Source of the DNA: Alteromonas sp. CI.11.F.A3 | GTDB taxonomy: Bacteria > Pseudomonadota > Gammaproteobacteria > Enterobacterales > Alteromonadaceae | NCBI RefSeq assembly: GCF_032925565.1 | Contig: NZ_CP136708.1 | Span: 3,348,001 to 3,412,000, forward strand | Direction of reading: 5' to 3' | DNA length: 64,000 bases | In this document: positions 46,483-56,020 of the stretch, one piece after another | Position numbering within the stretch: the stretch's first letter is position 1 | How the letters are laid out: each line of letters opens with the position of its first letter | Notes under the pieces: model-generated | What the model was told of the DNA's origin: nothing | The model's database searches: none | Seen by the model: the letters and a program-made list of their open reading frames with translations, nothing else | Translations under genes and position numbers: made by a program

Positions 46483-46757
46483 AGTTTCATCCTCTTCGTG
46501 CCATACGCATTGGCACCACTACTTGCCCGCATCCTGCTAGGCAGTTTATTGTTTTTCACGAGAGTATTAATGTTGCTCCTGCTCGTTGACAGCTATATTA
46601 CGCCACCATGAACAATTAAGTTCAATGTGTGAATTAAATGTAAAATAACTGTTTTTTATTATAGTCTTTTCTTTGCGAGATCCAAGTAAACTTGCGTATA
46701 AGAACCCCGAAATAAGTGTAAATACAAATGTAAAAACCAATATAATAAATAGAGCCG

Positions 46758-47978
46758 CTAGCGCAGCCCTAGGGTGATATCGTTAATGTAGAAGTTGCCT
46801 GTAAACGTTTTGTCATTTTCACCATGAGGATCGAGGGCAAAAAATTGCTTTTCTTGATCAGCAAGCGCTTGATACCCACCAATCACTTGATACATCCATA
46901 CCTCACGATCAAACGCTAACGCTTTTTCTTCATAATAGGTTAACGCTGTTTTCGGTTGGCCCGAATCAATAACCTCACAGAAGAAGTCTTCAATGGCCAA
47001 CTGTAATTCATCCTTTTCAAGAGATACCGTAGATTGAGCAGTTACATCGATATCTTGTTGTGCTTCAGCATCGTCATGTTTGGTAGCACGTTGATGAATA
47101 TGCGTAAGCGAGGACACAATCTCTTGGTAATCGTTCTCGTGCTCGACATTATTAACGTCGGGCGCAGCGGCACTCATCACGCTGTTCGATTGATTAAACA
47201 GTACTGGCACTTGAGTCAAGTTAGTGTAATTACCCGGCGCAAAGTCAGGGTGTTGCTCCATGTGTAGCAAGTAGCCCTTAAGCAAGCGAGTACGACCTTG
47301 GAATTCTCGAAACCGGCCAAGTAAATCTATCAAGCGCGCTTGCACAACCGAGAGTTCTTGCGCGGCTTTTGAAAAGCGTTGCTGCAACGACACCACCAGC
47401 AAATGGCGGAGTTCGCGATTTGAACCCGCTATTTCACTTAATTCATCGAAGCGGAAACACTCTAATTGAGAAAGCAAGTCAGTCACCTGCCCTTGCGCTA
47501 ATTCGTTTTCACGAATTTTGGCATCTACCGACGACACATAACCAAACTCATTAGTAATGCGCCCGAACAACACTCGTACACTGTTCGACAGGGATTCAGA
47601 CAGTTGATACACATGCTCGGTTAAATCGCTCATATGCGCAGCAGATTCGTTGTATTTATTGTAATGCAGGGCTTCTTTGTAATGCTCTGCTAAGGTTTTT
47701 AAACTCGCGAGCGACGCACCGATATTGGCATTAATGGTGCGGTTTCTTTCATCTTGTAAGCTACCTTCTAGTAACGTACGCACTGCACTTTTAAGTCGTA
47801 ATTCACTTTGCGATTCTGGGCGCCAAAGCACACCAAGCTGTACCAATTGCTCTAATACCTTAGGGCTATGGTTTTGCTCATCAACCGTGCCGTTGATATA
47901 AACCTGCATGATAAGGTCGCTGTGCTTACCCAATGCATTTAGTAAGCGAGCGCCTGTTTGAATAAGCGCTTGGCTCAT
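46758..47978 (-). CDS. Kleisin-like subunit of an SMC-type complex (MksF/JetA-like)
   Basis: Protein of 406 residues. An N-terminal winged-helix-like part (about 35-75, KVLEQLVQLGVLWRPESQSE) is followed by a helical middle domain (about 85-260) with a long amphipathic helix pair, an acidic linker (about 275-320), and a C-terminal domain ending in FTGNFYINDITLGLR. This layout, size and operon position match MukF/MksF/JetA-type kleisins. Detailed similarity could not be checked, and automatic annotations of such proteins are often empty. Its start overlaps the kite-like gene by 4 bp (ATGA). It is the last gene of the operon, where the usual Mks/Wadjet order puts the kleisin first. Confidence 0.6.
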   Translation of the reverse strand: MSQALIQTGARLLNALGKHSDLIMQVYINGTVDEQNHSPKVLEQLVQLGVLWRPESQSELRLKSAVRTLLEGSLQDERNRTINANIGASLASLKTLAEHYKEALHYNKYNESAAHMSDLTEHVYQLSESLSNSVRVLFGRITNEFGYVSSVDAKIRENELAQGQVTDLLSQLECFRFDELSEIAGSNRELRHLLVVSLQQRFSKAAQELSVVQARLIDLLGRFREFQGRTRLLKGYLLHMEQHPDFAPGNYTNLTQVPVLFNQSNSVMSAAAPDVNNVEHENDYQEIVSSLTHIHQRATKHDDAEAQQDIDVTAQSTVSLEKDELQLAIEDFFCEVIDSGQPKTALTYYEEKALAFDREVWMYQVIGGYQALADQEKQFFALDPHGENDKTFTGNFYINDITLGLR

Positions 47979-48610
47979 AACAAACTACCCTGGGTAATAG
48001 CAGCATCAGCTTGCTCAGATAAACTTAACGCTTCTGTTTCATCAATAAAACGCAGCATTTCATACAAGTGCTCTACTTTACCGGTGGCAAGGTAAATCTG
48101 CTTTTCTGGGTTTGGCTTAGTTAAGTACCCCATTTCGGTTAAGCGTTTAAATACCTGCTTTAACTGGCCATCCAAATTCACGCTGGTAGAACCAAACATG
48201 CGGTAACGAGAAATTTTCTCTAGTTGCTCGGCATACGCAGGGGTATCTTCAATAGTAGTTTGCAGTTCGTTTAAGCGAATAGCATTGCCCATTGTCACCG
48301 GCATATCAGACTCATTGGCTTGTTGTACTAACAACAACCATTCCACAAGTGGTACAAGATTCGACGCAGTATCCTGAAACTGTTGGGTTAGAATTTTTCG
48401 CTCAGCCTCACCAATGGTTAAGTAACTGGCAAAAAAAACATCGCCTTCTGCCGTGCTTGAAAGTGTGCGGTTTAGCAATGCTAAATGAGGCTCTAATTGC
48501 TGAGCTTTCTCACGGTTTTTCAAAAAGCGCCATGCTTCCTCGTCAGTAACCTGACAAATAAACGTCCCTTGCAATAGTGCGCTTAACACGCGGCCTTGTT
48601 CAGTCATCAT
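47975..48610 (-). CDS. Kite-like subunit (MksE/JetB-like)
   Basis: Protein of 211 residues. A mid-N-terminal segment LNRTLSSTAEGDVFFASYL resembles the DUF4194/MukE stretch that follows a short helical start. The C-terminal half has a winged helix, QLKQVFKRLTEMGYLTKPNPEKQIYLATG, then an acidic tail. Size and features fit the kite proteins that dimerise on kleisins in condensin-like complexes. It overlaps both neighbours by 4 bp (ATGA), so translation of the three genes is coupled. The assignment is by pattern and context. Confidence 0.65.
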   Translation of the reverse strand: MMTEQGRVLSALLQGTFICQVTDEEAWRFLKNREKAQQLEPHLALLNRTLSSTAEGDVFFASYLTIGEAERKILTQQFQDTASNLVPLVEWLLLVQQANESDMPVTMGNAIRLNELQTTIEDTPAYAEQLEKISRYRMFGSTSVNLDGQLKQVFKRLTEMGYLTKPNPEKQIYLATGKVEHLYEMLRFIDETEALSLSEQADAAITQGSLL

Positions 48611-51600
48611 GATAATGTCTCCTGGCTAGCGTTCCCTTTATCTTGTGCTTTTTTGGCCTGTAGGCGAGCAGCAATACCACTGGTTCTAGGCTGAACCACC
48701 TGCAACTGACGGGTGACTTTGTCAATAAGGTAGCGATTCTCAAACAAAGTCAGTACTTCCGATTCAGGATTCGGGAATGCGCCTACAACACTAATGTTAT
48801 TGTTCTGACAGGCATCGAAAATTTTCTTCACGTTGCTTTGATGCAGTGTACCCAACTCATCAATGGGCCAGTGCACGGTTGCTTCTGCATCGCCTCGCAA
48901 TAAACGGGTAAAGGCCAGTAAGAACTTACATAAAATAAGATAAGCCATACCATGACTAGACGATTCATTTAACTGGCGATCGGTTCTAATAACCAAATCG
49001 CTCTTGCCTTCACGTAAATGAAGTTCGATATCAAGCAATTTACTGATGCCACCAGTAAGTGCAGCGCGGCCTAAAATGTCTAGCACACGACGCATACTTA
49101 GCCCGTACTCTTCTTCAGGCAAGGTATTTGCGCCCTCTTCCATCCAGTGCTCGTACAGCTTTCTAAACTGCTCTAGTTCTGGCCAAAATTCTAGCTCGCT
49201 AATGCGAGAGCGAATCTTCACCGCAGAATCAGATACACCATCTAGGAACAATTCACCGTCGACCTCTTGGGTAATCCGACGGCTTTGCGACACAATGCGC
49301 TTATCTATATCTGCAAGTACAAAGTAGTACTGAGACAAATCGGCACCGAATATTCTGCCTTGCTCACGTAAGCCTTGTAGTTTCTGCGGCACTATTACAT
49401 TTAGCAACTGTGATAAGTGAGATACCATACGGCGATGATCGAAGCTCTTTACCCCGTGGGCGTTAATAGTGGCGCATTCTTCACGTGCGCGTTCCCAGGT
49501 ATCAGACAGCCCAGTTCCAGCTTGCGCTGCAATTAGCTGATCGAACCTTTCTACATAAGCACGAATATCGCTATAAAGGGTGTCTCGTTCTTGCAAGTGC
49601 CCTTGTACTTCAGAAATACGCTGGTTCACACTGACATCGTCATGCTTAATTTCAGTAAACTCTTTTGCGGCTTGCAGGGTAAGCTTACTGAGTGATTTGC
49701 TTAACGTACGAACTTGTTCTAATTGATCTGTTGCAGTTTTAAGCTTAGTTTCAAGTGAAGCTTGTTGTTCTTGCAATTGTTCACGGGTTGTTTTGTACTC
49801 GCTTTGCTTTTGCGCCAAACCACGTTCAGATTCCCCTAACGATTTCCGCGCTTTTGCTAGTTCGTCTTGCCATACCACCTTTTGTTTGGTGAAAATGGTA
49901 GCGTACCAACGTTCGTAGTCAGCCACTTTATGGCGGTGGGTTTCGGTGCGGTTTATATCTTCTTTCAGCTTATTAATTTGCTTCTTAAGTTGGCCTATTT
50001 CATCGATGTCCACACCGCGATTATTCAGCTCATTTTCAAGCCACTTTTGCATATCTTCACGGTCGCGAGCAGCATTCGCTTTTGCCTGCTGCATGTCTTT
50101 ATCAATTTGCGCAATACGCCCAGTGCTGTCGGCGATAAGTTGTTGCCAATGGAAGCTATGCTCTGTTTCCGACTCTCGCTGCTGATCTTTTATTTCGTCA
50201 CGGCTAAGTTCATATTGAGCTTTGGCTTGCTTTTGGGCTTGAAGATTAGCTTCAAGTTTTGTTTTCGCCTTTTGCTTGCGCGCTGAAAGCGCCTGCTGGT
50301 ATTCGCTTAACAAGCTGTCGCGGTCTTGTTGCGCGCGCTTACGGCTAGCTTCAGCACTTTTCACTGCATTGTCTTTTTGCGTCATCGACAATTCAGCGTT
50401 GCGCACATCTTCATTGGCTTTAGCTAAACGCGTTTCGCATTCATTTTGCGCAGCTAGTGATGCGGCTTGACGAGTTTCAGCTAACTGAAGCTGTTGCTTT
50501 AAGGCTTGTTCAGTTTGCGCGTATTCGGGCGTTTCAAGCTCTGAGAGGGCCAGATTGATACCCATTAGCGAAGTACTTGCTTTCTCGCTATCCGACTTAG
50601 CGTCCGATTTAGCGTCTTCGGCAGCTTTAGTCACGCTAGGGCTTAAGTCGTTTCGGTCTAACAATTCAGGGCGAAGTACTTTACCTAGCGATAACTCCCA
50701 ATCATCAACATTGGCACGTAAGAACTCTAGCAGTGAGCCCTCACCTGGGTACAGCAAGCCATTGATTTTTGAAACTGCACTTTCTTCTTTTTGAAAGGCA
50801 ACCCGCGCTTTATCAAGGGCGTTTGAAGCATCTTGCCTAAACTGCACCGCTTTACTATGGGCTTGCTGAGTTTGTCGGTACGCCGCTCGAGCCGCATCTT
50901 CGTTAACCGACGCTTCTTTTGTGGCAGCATCAAGCAAATCTAATTGCGACTGCTCAAATTCGTTGTAACCCGCGTTAGATAGCGAGGCCTTTAGTTCAGC
51001 TTCAGCTACTTTAAGCTCACCAGAGGCGGTTTGAAAATTGGCTTGTAGGGTGCTGAGCTGGCCCGCGTAATCATCGCGAATGCGGGCAATGGCTTCGTGT
51101 TCTTGTTGGGTTTGTTCTGCTTTGGTTTCCGCTGCCTCTTGCCTTGCCGCTGACAGTGACTCTAACGAGAGTGACAACTTATCGCCTAACTCAGCCAATC
51201 GTTTGTTATAGGCTGATTCTATATCTTGGTGTTTTTCGGTAAGTAGTAGATAGCGGCTGTCGGCTAATTCACGGGCGTTTTGCCATTGCGCTAAATTAGC
51301 AACGTCTTCTTTTAACTGGTCGATATTCTGGTCTTGCCATTTATCGAATTCACGTTCGACGGTATCCAGTTCACTAGTGTATTTTTCAACATCGGCACGG
51401 GCAGACGAAATAACTTGGTTAAGATGATCCCGCGTATCGTGCCACTGACTATCAGTTTGTTTACGCTGGAAGGTATTCTCGTCTAATTCGTTTTTAGTGG
51501 TATCAACACGAGTGGATAAGTGCACTTTATCTAGCTCAAAGCTGTGCTTTAAATTAGCTAATAGTTGCTCAGTGCTACTTAATGCCATATCGGCTTGTTC

Positions 51601-52356
51601 AAGTTTGCTGAACTCAGGGCGAATATTGTCGAACTGTTTAATTAACTGGCACTCTTTAATCCAGTCATCAACACGATTCCGGCTTAAGCCTGATGTAGGC
51701 GGTGTTACGCCATCTTCTTCCAAAATAGCGGCAATCATGGCTTTGATGGTTTCCATCTTGCCTTCTTTTGAATGCACCGCTTTTGCAAGTTTTTCAATAT
51801 GACGCATATGCTTGCTTGGCTCGCACAGGCTGAATATTTTGGCGTAACCCAATAGTTCTCGACCGTTACCGCTTTGGTTCAAGACACCATGATCGTTTTG
51901 TACGATAGCGCGGAAATCTTTGGTGTTCAGTAAACTGGTTACCATCACGTTATTGCGTTTCATTGCCCGAGCAAGTTCTGCACTGCTTACGCTCACATGC
52001 TTACCACTTTTTTGCTTAATTAAGTAATCGTCAATATCGAACGGTTTACCCACTAAGCGATAGTTAACGCCCGTGCCATTAGAGCTTAAAACCGCTTGGC
52101 ATATATCACCGTCGGCGCGAGCATACTCATAAATAATAAAGCTAGATAAACGAGGTAAGTACCAACGCTCAAAACTGTCACGAGTAGCAGGAACTACACG
52201 ACTAGGATATTCGCCGTAAAAAACTGGAATGAGCCGCTGCAAAGTCGTTTTACCCGATGCATTCGTACCACAGATGTTGGTATGCCCATCAAGCTTTAAT
52301 TCAACCACACCCGGCAAATGGGTATCGATGAGAACAATACGTTTTAAGCCTGCCAT
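48607..52356 (-). CDS. SMC/MukB-like coiled-coil ATPase (DUF3584-type, MksB/JetC-like)
   Basis: Protein of 1249 residues. Walker A is GTNASGKT at residues 30-37, in an N-terminal head with a FYGEYPSR-type follow-on. Long coiled coils (about 280-530 and 640-960, rich in Ala, Gln, Glu and Lys) flank a short probable hinge. The C-terminal head has an ABC-signature-like NESSSHGMAYLILCKFL and Walker B VHWPIDELGT (Asp about 1166, Glu next). The length is near the 940-1240 range recalled for DUF3584. It may load on DNA as a ring with the next two genes. No nuclease or topoisomerase-like JetD/MksG gene is beside it. AGGA lies 6 nt before the ATG. Confidence 0.78.
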   Translation of the reverse strand: MAGLKRIVLIDTHLPGVVELKLDGHTNICGTNASGKTTLQRLIPVFYGEYPSRVVPATRDSFERWYLPRLSSFIIYEYARADGDICQAVLSSNGTGVNYRLVGKPFDIDDYLIKQKSGKHVSVSSAELARAMKRNNVMVTSLLNTKDFRAIVQNDHGVLNQSGNGRELLGYAKIFSLCEPSKHMRHIEKLAKAVHSKEGKMETIKAMIAAILEEDGVTPPTSGLSRNRVDDWIKECQLIKQFDNIRPEFSKLEQADMALSSTEQLLANLKHSFELDKVHLSTRVDTTKNELDENTFQRKQTDSQWHDTRDHLNQVISSARADVEKYTSELDTVEREFDKWQDQNIDQLKEDVANLAQWQNARELADSRYLLLTEKHQDIESAYNKRLAELGDKLSLSLESLSAARQEAAETKAEQTQQEHEAIARIRDDYAGQLSTLQANFQTASGELKVAEAELKASLSNAGYNEFEQSQLDLLDAATKEASVNEDAARAAYRQTQQAHSKAVQFRQDASNALDKARVAFQKEESAVSKINGLLYPGEGSLLEFLRANVDDWELSLGKVLRPELLDRNDLSPSVTKAAEDAKSDAKSDSEKASTSLMGINLALSELETPEYAQTEQALKQQLQLAETRQAASLAAQNECETRLAKANEDVRNAELSMTQKDNAVKSAEASRKRAQQDRDSLLSEYQQALSARKQKAKTKLEANLQAQKQAKAQYELSRDEIKDQQRESETEHSFHWQQLIADSTGRIAQIDKDMQQAKANAARDREDMQKWLENELNNRGVDIDEIGQLKKQINKLKEDINRTETHRHKVADYERWYATIFTKQKVVWQDELAKARKSLGESERGLAQKQSEYKTTREQLQEQQASLETKLKTATDQLEQVRTLSKSLSKLTLQAAKEFTEIKHDDVSVNQRISEVQGHLQERDTLYSDIRAYVERFDQLIAAQAGTGLSDTWERAREECATINAHGVKSFDHRRMVSHLSQLLNVIVPQKLQGLREQGRIFGADLSQYYFVLADIDKRIVSQSRRITQEVDGELFLDGVSDSAVKIRSRISELEFWPELEQFRKLYEHWMEEGANTLPEEEYGLSMRRVLDILGRAALTGGISKLLDIELHLREGKSDLVIRTDRQLNESSSHGMAYLILCKFLLAFTRLLRGDAEATVHWPIDELGTLHQSNVKKIFDACQNNNISVVGAFPNPESEVLTLFENRYLIDKVTRQLQVVQPRTSGIAARLQAKKAQDKGNASQETLS

Positions 52357-52678
52357 TCAGTATCCTATTATTTTGAGTCTTTGCATGTAGCCTGCATAAG
52401 CTACTACCACTTTAATCAACCGTCTTTTTCATTCCATTTCCAACAAACTATTGCTGTCCTTAGACACGCTTGTTAAATGGATAATTAGCCGGTCAGTGTA
52501 TTATGAATTGAATGATTTGCACAGACGGGAAAAGGGTTTGTGGCGTGCCAGGGTAAATGAATGCTGTTTTTTTATTCAAAGGTTGCACAATATTCATATC
52601 CGCTTTGTATCATAGGGCAAAGGCGGGCAAGAAGTGAGCATACCTATAGGGAGATAAATGCGTTATTGCATAAAGTAC
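52357..52678. other. Gene-free gap upstream of the SMC-like operon
   Basis: About 320 bp. It must contain the operon promoter on the minus strand, but no convincing box pair was found. A small inverted repeat (GTAGC/GCTAC) lies at about 52387-52404. Nothing else is recognised. Confidence 0.4.
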
Positions 52679-53089
52679 TTACTCGAATACTCTCGCGGTT
52701 TGTGCGTTAAATCCATGTTTCGCCAACCAGTCAAACCCTTCTGATGCAGTTTCAAAGTGGCGTGTTGACCCTTTTTGTTTTTCTAAATCAATCATACGGT
52801 CAAGTTGATAAGTTTTTAATGCGTTGTCTTTATAGACTCTCGCGGTATGGGTCATGTTATTTGCTTCAGCCCATACAAGCATTTCGTTGATTACAGGCTC
52901 AGCATCAGGTGTTGATAACGCCCACTCATCAAAATAAACTAAATGTGCCCATGGAGCGTGGCTTATCATTCGACCAGTATTTTTAAATGCTTGACTAAAA
53001 TTTTCAGTAATAATTGCGTCCCACGCACCTTTTACATGGATGATGACAATATTATTGTCTCGTCTAATAACATAATGTTTGTTCTTCAT
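52679..53089 (-). CDS. Hypothetical protein, possibly SpoIIAA/STAS-like
   Basis: Protein of 136 residues, soluble, no signal peptide. The start (NKHYVIRRDNNIVIIHVKGAWDA) and the following AWAHLVYFDEWALSTPDAEPVINEMLVWAE suggest the alternating strand/helix pattern of SpoIIAA-like (STAS-related) proteins. The usual Asp-Ser switch site is not seen. It stands alone between the SMC-like operon and the lipoprotein gene, both on the same strand. The function is not known. Confidence 0.55.
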   Translation of the reverse strand: MKNKHYVIRRDNNIVIIHVKGAWDAIITENFSQAFKNTGRMISHAPWAHLVYFDEWALSTPDAEPVINEMLVWAEANNMTHTARVYKDNALKTYQLDRMIDLEKQKGSTRHFETASEGFDWLAKHGFNAQTARVFE

Positions 53090-53264
53090 TTTAACTAAGC
53101 ACTCGCTCGTTTATCAGAAGCTTACGTTAAGTATAGATGACTGTTATTTATATGCTTTATCTTTCACATAACTTTTATATTACTTTCTTCTGGCGCCTTG
53201 TCTTACCTATAACGTACAAATTTACTCCTGTAGTGCCCCCTACCTTAAGCATAATTTATAGGCG

Positions 53265-53292
53265 CAAAAAAGGGGCTATTAACTAGCCCCTT
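53265..53292 (-). terminator. Terminator after the lipoprotein gene
   Basis: Stem AAGGGGCTA/TAGCCCCTT with a 5-nt loop (53270-53292), followed on the minus strand by TTTTTT. The rest of 53090-53367 shows no other feature. Confidence 0.8.
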
Positions 53293-53367
53293 CCAATTAC
53301 TGCTTACCGAATTAAATACTCATAAAGCAGTATGACTATTTTATCGCGCCCTCTAGACGAAGCGATA

Positions 53368-55431
53368 TTATTGGTTCAATAGCACAGATACCGATTCTGG
53401 CGCGGTGAAAGAAACACTATAGCTTGGTGCCATATCTCCCGATGCTTGATTGAGAATATTATCAAAACGCAGTACGGCATTGTTCGACTTTTCAGCCACG
53501 TAAACATGCCCATTGCTAAGCATCAAATCGACTGGGTTGCCTAACAGGCTTAACGGACCAGAGATAGAGACCGACATATCCGTTAGGCCACTTGCATTTC
53601 CAGCGCCTGGAATAACATAAAGCTTTCCATCGGTGGCATCAGCAGCACTACCCACATCAGAAATGACCAATGAATCGCTTTGCGCATCGTAGTCGATACC
53701 ATGAATATTCGTAGGCGCGGTAACAGCCGTTCCCGACATTGCAGGCGTAATTAATCGGTCTTCACCATCAATAGTGTCCATACCGCTATTAAGTTTACGC
53801 ACCACATCTTCAAATACGGCCACTGTACCGTTAGTCAGCGCTAAGAATGCTTGGTCTGTTGCTGCATCATAGTCAACATCCCACGGGCTAGCGCCGTTAA
53901 ATGCCGTCAGCGAAAGCAACGGAGCAACATTACCTGCAGCACATGTTGAGAAGATACGAACACCTGGTGCGGTGGCATCTATATCGGCAACAAAAATAAG
54001 ATTATCGTTTGATGAAACATCAATACCTTTAGGTGCAACAAGCCCTGTGCTATCACCGCTAATTTCATGGTCGTAAGACGTATTGTACATGCCGTCATCA
54101 CGGGTAGTTTTAAGACGGTTTACTACCAATATGCCACCTGTACTGGTTGCCGTATCATCAAAGGTAATATACCCGTCGCCCACTGCGGTATAAGTTGCAC
54201 TCTCAATACTAATAGTGCTATCGAAGCTAGCTAATTCACTGCTTAACGTGGCGCTATAGTGCATAACACCGCCGGTGGTATCGCCAGCTGTTCCAGGGTT
54301 ACTGGTTACACTAATTCCCTTGATGGGCATGGTAGACAGACCATTGTCAGACGCGTCCATTTGCATTTCAACATCTGTTAATTCAGCAATTGATTCAGGT
54401 TTGCTGGTAGAGGTAACAAGGTCAGGGGCAATGTCGCCACTCTCACCACTAAATATGTTGGTGAAAACAAGAATAGCGTCATTGGATTTTTCGGCGACGC
54501 GCAGGGTAGAACCGGTAAGTGCAATATCAACTGGATTACCTAATACCGTTGATACACCGCTAATAGTTCTGGTAGGTACGGTAGCGCCATCGGCAGTGGC
54601 TGCACTGGCGAGCACAAATAGTTGACCATCGTCAGCTACGGCAGCATCACCAACATCCGATACCACTAATCTGTCTGACATAGGCTCGTAAACGATACCG
54701 TGGGCGTTTACAGAAATCTGATTTCCATCACTATCTGATGGCACGATAGTACGAGTCACCGTCGGGGCAAATTCGGAGGCTATCACATCATCATATACCG
54801 CTATGGTGCCATCGGTTAATGCCACGAATAACCTGTCGGCCTCTTCATCAAATGCCACATCCCAAGGTTGGGCTGCGGTTACTATTTCCGCTAGCGGCGC
54901 CACATCGCCGGCAGCTTGACTACCAAAAATACTAATACGCATACCAGTAAAGTCGGCCGCGAAGATGATGCCGGTCTTATTAGCAAATGCAATGCCTTTC
55001 GGGTTAGTTAACCCTGTATTTGCTCCACTAATGTCTGTGTCAGTATTAGTAGAATACATGCCTGATGTGCGGCTAGATAACGAACATAAAGTGCGTAACA
55101 AGGGCGTGTCGCTGTCTCCAGCCTGAACTAAGCTACCAGTTTGGGTGTAAACAATACCTTCGTTTGCCCCCGTAGTTAAGGTGTTAAGGGTATTCGCGTT
55201 TTGATCGACCAAGCTAACGGTGCCACTATTGCTCTCACCGTTATTGGCAATAAAAAATTGGCCTTGAGGCAAGCCTGGTGCGCCATTGCTACCATCGGCG
55301 CCATCCATACCATCAACGCCGTCTATACCATCTTTTCCGCTGTCGCCATTACAACCAGATAACAGCATGGCCACCGCCACAGAAATAGCCGTTAATTTAA
55401 GTGTGTTTGATGTTGTTTTTACTATTTTCAT
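53368..55431 (-). CDS. Collagen-like exported lipoprotein with duplicated beta-propeller-type halves
   Basis: Protein of 687 residues. A signal with lipobox LLSGC (Cys27) is followed by eight Gly-X-Y triplets (GKD to GLP). Two long related halves come next (about 85-330 and 430-685), each containing PKGI, PWDV, HGI, SDVG, LGNPVD, VAEKSN and PESV. The repeats resemble NHL/lactonase-type six-bladed propellers. ATG 55431 has GGAG 9 nt upstream; an ATG at 55446 would swallow that site. It is probably surface-exposed; its role is unknown. The two halves look like an internal duplication. Confidence 0.78.
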   Translation of the reverse strand: MKIVKTTSNTLKLTAISVAVAMLLSGCNGDSGKDGIDGVDGMDGADGSNGAPGLPQGQFFIANNGESNSGTVSLVDQNANTLNTLTTGANEGIVYTQTGSLVQAGDSDTPLLRTLCSLSSRTSGMYSTNTDTDISGANTGLTNPKGIAFANKTGIIFAADFTGMRISIFGSQAAGDVAPLAEIVTAAQPWDVAFDEEADRLFVALTDGTIAVYDDVIASEFAPTVTRTIVPSDSDGNQISVNAHGIVYEPMSDRLVVSDVGDAAVADDGQLFVLASAATADGATVPTRTISGVSTVLGNPVDIALTGSTLRVAEKSNDAILVFTNIFSGESGDIAPDLVTSTSKPESIAELTDVEMQMDASDNGLSTMPIKGISVTSNPGTAGDTTGGVMHYSATLSSELASFDSTISIESATYTAVGDGYITFDDTATSTGGILVVNRLKTTRDDGMYNTSYDHEISGDSTGLVAPKGIDVSSNDNLIFVADIDATAPGVRIFSTCAAGNVAPLLSLTAFNGASPWDVDYDAATDQAFLALTNGTVAVFEDVVRKLNSGMDTIDGEDRLITPAMSGTAVTAPTNIHGIDYDAQSDSLVISDVGSAADATDGKLYVIPGAGNASGLTDMSVSISGPLSLLGNPVDLMLSNGHVYVAEKSNNAVLRFDNILNQASGDMAPSYSVSFTAPESVSVLLNQ

Positions 55432-55540
55432 GCAGTGTAACTCCATTATACGTGCTCTCAGATTAAGTAGACGCGTGAAACTGCTTACGTCCTGTCACTT
55501 AAACCAAACGACTCACCTATAGAATTAGATGCAAGAAAAT

Positions 55541-55570
55541 AAAAAAAGCCTCATTTCGTTAAATGAGGCT
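55541..55570 (-). terminator. Terminator probably belonging to ffh, now separated by the IS
   Basis: Stem AGCCTCATTT/AAATGAGGCT with loop CGTT; on the minus strand it is followed by seven T. It sits just left of the IS3 end at 55579. No other terminator follows ffh on the right side of the insertion. Confidence 0.7.
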
Positions 55571-55630
55571 CTTAAATATGACCCATCCTAAATAGCGTTG
55601 ACACTTTTCAAACTTAATTTGGAGAGTGCA

Positions 55631-56020
55631 ATGAAACCAAATAGTAAAAGAACTCAACGTGATTATTCACTCGCTTTTAAACTGGCAGTTGTAGACCAAG
55701 TTGAAAAAGGCGAATTCACATATAAACAAGCGCAAGATCACTACGGAATCCAGGGGTGTTCAACTGTTTTAGTTTGGCTTCGTAAGTATGGTCGTTTAGA
55801 TTGGATGAATGGAACACCGAAGTTTCTAAAGCGAGGCCACGTCGTGGATAAACCTAAAACAGAACTCACTCCCGAACAGCGAATTAAAGCGTTGGAGAAA
55901 GAGCTTGCTGATACGAAAATGAAAGCTGATTTCTTTGAAGCGGTCGTAAATGTCCTTGAAAGTGACTATGGAGTTAGCGTTGTAAAAAAGCGCAAAAGAA
56001 AGTCATCCAGGAAAAAGTGA
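55631..56020 (+). CDS. IS3-family transposase OrfA (helix-turn-helix subunit)
   Basis: Protein of 129 residues with an N-terminal helix-turn-helix (YSLAFKLAVVDQVEKGEFTY, AQDHYGIQGCSTVLVWLRKYG) and a C-terminal leucine-zipper-like helix (ALEKELADTKMKADFFEAVV). GGAGAG lies 4 nt before the ATG at 55631; upstream in-frame starts are disregarded. The last codons AAA AAG TGA, preceded by G, form a slippery G-AAA-AAG site, where a -1 shift would give the OrfAB fusion that acts as the transposase. Confidence 0.9.
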   Translation: MKPNSKRTQRDYSLAFKLAVVDQVEKGEFTYKQAQDHYGIQGCSTVLVWLRKYGRLDWMNGTPKFLKRGHVVDKPKTELTPEQRIKALEKELADTKMKADFFEAVVNVLESDYGVSVVKKRKRKSSRKK

